Assembly: GCA_030839105.1 (NCBI GenBank)
Contig: JAUZEI010000549.1
Location: 1-7,063, forward strand
Length of the DNA: 7,063 nucleotides
Origin: Actinomycetota bacterium
GTDB taxonomy: Bacteria; Actinomycetota; Acidimicrobiia; IMCC26256; PALSA-610
Direction of reading: 5' to 3'
Shown here: positions 5,641-7,063 of the stretch, in pieces
How the letters are laid out: each line of letters begins with the position of its first letter
How positions within the stretch are numbered: the first letter of the stretch is position 1
Notes under the pieces: model-generated
Told to the model about the DNA's origin: nothing
Database searches by the model: none
Seen by the model: the letters and a program-made list of their open reading frames with translations, nothing else
Program-made: the position numbers and the translations under genes

Positions 5641-6348
5641 TCAGGGCTGGCCGAGGAGCAGCGCCGCGCCTTCCAGGAAGAAGTCGATCCCCGCGCCCTT
5701 GGAATCGCCGGCGGCTGCGAGCTGCTCGTAGGTGATCGCCGACCCCCACGAATAGGCGGCCAACTTCCCGGTGCGCCGGCTCGCCTCGAAGGGACCGACG
5801 TAGAGATACGGCTCCGGGATCAGGGCGTCGCCCGGCGACGCGCCGTAGTTCGCGCGGGTCCCGTCCGTGACGTCGCCGAGCTGGCACGCGATATCGAAGT
5901 GCTCGGGCCAGAGCGCGACCGCGGTGGGCTGACGGGTCGCGTACGACTCGCACAACTCGCCGAGGATCGAATCGCCCAGGTCGATCCAGGCGGCCAGCAC
6001 GCCGGCCGCTTCCGAGTCGAGACCGAGCGGCGCGTCGGGTTCGCGCGGCGTGACCGGCGTGTACACCTCGACGGGCGCGCCGAGAGGCACACCGACGAAC
6101 TGGGCGGCGGCGCTGAGCGTTGTGATGCCGACGCGGGTACTGGTTCCCGGTCGTTCGTGCACGAGCTCGACGCCGTCGACGCGGACGCGTTCTCCGTCAC
6201 CGAAGGTCGGGGTTCCGAACCCCCCGGACGTGGCGACGAGCGAGATATGCCCGTCGACGCGGTAGCGCGAAGGCGCGATCACGTGCTCGGCCAGCGCGTG
6301 CAATCCGTCGCGGGTCGCGACGAACGAATCCGGTAGGGGTGCGAGCAT
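5641..6348 (-). CDS. Uncharacterised 235-aa protein (WPEHFD / SPGD / PYLYVGPF motifs)
   Basis: I do not recognise a characterised family. The soluble 235-residue protein has no signal peptide or membrane segment. It opens with LPDSFVATRDGLHALAEHVIAP, then a beta-rich part (VDGHISLVATSGGFGTPTFGD, 31-51). An acidic helix region follows (DSEAAGVLAAWIDLGDSILGELCESY, 111-136). Next comes a conserved-looking C-terminal set: WPEHFD (147-152), NYGASPGD (167-174) and PYLYVGPF (180-187). From memory, that motif order resembles DUF5996-type proteins, which are themselves uncharacterised; this needs a profile search. The ATG at 6348 lies 10 bases after the alpha/beta hydrolase stop, so the two are probably co-transcribed. 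No Shine-Dalgarno is present. TAGGGT, beginning with the hydrolase stop codon, ends 7 bases before the ATG and could be an internal leaderless promoter. Confidence 0.82.
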   Translation of the reverse strand: MLAPLPDSFVATRDGLHALAEHVIAPSRYRVDGHISLVATSGGFGTPTFGDGERVRVDGVELVHERPGTSTRVGITTLSAAAQFVGVPLGAPVEVYTPVTPREPDAPLGLDSEAAGVLAAWIDLGDSILGELCESYATRQPTAVALWPEHFDIACQLGDVTDGTRANYGASPGDALIPEPYLYVGPFEASRRTGKLAAYSWGSAITYEQLAAAGDSKGAGIDFFLEGAALLLGQP

Positions 6349-6355
6349 CCGGAGG

Positions 6356-6361
6356 ACCCTA
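6356..6361 (-). promoter_or_regulatory. Possible leaderless -10 box overlapping the hydrolase stop
   Basis: TAGGGT (6361-6356, minus strand) matches TANNNT and ends 7 bases before the ATG of the 235-aa gene. Its first three bases are the hydrolase TAG stop, so two of the three matched positions are explained by coding. No Shine-Dalgarno precedes this ATG, which is why I list it. I found no -35. Confidence 0.28.
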
Positions 6362-7063
6362 GAACAAGCTGTTCAAGATCCCCGCAAGCTCGAGCGGCTT
6401 GTCGCCCTGAATGCTGTGTCCGGCGCCGTCGACGACGATCACGCGGGCCTTCGGGTTCCGGCGCTCCACCTCGGCGATGTCCTCGTCGTCGACGACGGGC
6501 GACGTTCCACCGCGTACCACGATGAACGGAATCTGGACCCGTTCGACGGCGTTCCACAGGTCGTCGAGACCGGGCATCACCTGTCCGTCGTCACCCTCGC
6601 CGGAACCGCGCCGAGGCAGGTCGTAGCGCCAGCGCCAGCGACCGTCGTCGGTCTCGATCGCGTTGTGCAGGATGCCGCGCCGCAGTGACAACTCCGTGCG
6701 GGTCGGGTTGAACTGGACGGTGCGCTCCAGGATCTCGTCGAAGCTGGAGAAATACTCCGGCCCGTCGATGAACTGCGCGATCGCCGAGGACTTCTCCCGA
6801 TTCACGCCGGGCGTCACGTCGACCAGCACGAGCGTACGCACAAGGTCGGGAGCGCGGTCGGTGAGCGCGAGTGCGGTGAGGCCGCCGAGCGACATGCCGA
6901 CGACGACCCGGGCGTCGGGCGCGAGCACGCGCAGTGCCTCTTCGATCGCCGTCGCGTTCTCGACCGGCCAGTACGCGTGGTCGTCGCGATGTGCGGAATG
7001 CCCGTGACCGGGGAGATCCACCGCGAGCAGCGGGCGGTCGAGTGCGAGCGCAACCGTGTCCCA
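6359..7063 (-). CDS. Alpha/beta hydrolase, N-terminus beyond the right edge
   Basis: The frame is open to the window end, giving 234 visible residues; the true start lies outside. The visible part begins WDTVALALDRPLLAVDLPGHGHS, placing the edge just after the usual oxyanion-loop region. The nucleophile is Ser58 of the visible part in the elbow VGMSLGG. The acid is probably one of the aspartates in SPVVDDED, and the histidine is His216 in GAGHSIQGD. A cap region lies between, with the Arg/Trp-rich RWRWRYDLPRRG. This is a cytoplasmic hydrolase of esters, lactones, epoxides or C-C bonds; the sequence does not say which. A GTG at 7021 within DLPGHG would cut off a core strand and is not a start. 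The 235-aa gene follows after 10 bases, suggesting an operon. Confidence 0.93.
   Translation of the reverse strand, partial: WDTVALALDRPLLAVDLPGHGHSAHRDDHAYWPVENATAIEEALRVLAPDARVVVGMSLGGLTALALTDRAPDLVRTLVLVDVTPGVNREKSSAIAQFIDGPEYFSSFDEILERTVQFNPTRTELSLRRGILHNAIETDDGRWRWRYDLPRRGSGEGDDGQVMPGLDDLWNAVERVQIPFIVVRGGTSPVVDDEDIAEVERRNPKARVIVVDGAGHSIQGDKPLELAGILNSLF

Noticed and set aside
6362..6374. GAACA-AGC-TGTTC inverted repeat, resembling an actinobacterial LexA/SOS box
   Set aside because: The GAAC and GTTC halves are 5 bases apart instead of 4, and it lies in the last codons of the hydrolase gene.
1..7063. CRISPR array, tRNA, rRNA, transposase or phage genes
   Set aside because: No regularly spaced repeats, no cloverleaf or rRNA-like stretch and no recombinase or phage protein was seen; the window is filled by metabolic genes.

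Overview
The window is high-GC DNA with a strong G/C bias at third codon positions, tightly packed genes and frequent GTG or TTG starts. These traits, together with TANNNT boxes placed 6-7 bases before start codons (leaderless-type promoters), point to an actinobacterium. The gene content (many SDRs, a PF04199 cyclase, nitrilase-superfamily and alpha/beta hydrolases) would fit an environmental Acidimicrobiia-like or related lineage, but that placement is inference. I see no mobile element, CRISPR array, tRNA or rRNA.

Left block (about 110-2258, minus strand): agmatine deiminase (aguA) and an N-carbamoylputrescine amidase-type hydrolase (aguB) are translationally coupled by a GTGA overlap. They would convert agmatine to putrescine in two steps. 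A 57-residue four-cysteine zinc-ribbon protein follows with its own well-formed promoter. A possible plus-strand gene tail lies at the extreme left edge.

Middle block: a plus-strand cyclase-family (PF04199) metal-dependent hydrolase diverges from aguA. Their start codons are about 25 bases apart, and two opposed -10 boxes overlap on one GCTAGC core, giving a candidate bidirectional leaderless promoter. The cyclase gene converges tail to tail, with a 19-base gap, on a pair of overlapping SDR genes (minus strand).

Right block (minus strand, listed in transcription order from the right edge): a truncated alpha/beta hydrolase; an uncharacterised 235-residue protein; a perfect 9-bp hairpin; an HD-domain protein whose metal ligands resemble PhnZ/MIOX-type diiron oxygenases; a 169-base gap rich in inverted repeats; then the two SDRs.

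Most of the window looks like ordinary chromosomal metabolism. The items most worth following are the PhnZ-like HD protein of unknown substrate, the bidirectional leaderless promoter, and the repeated leaderless start architecture.
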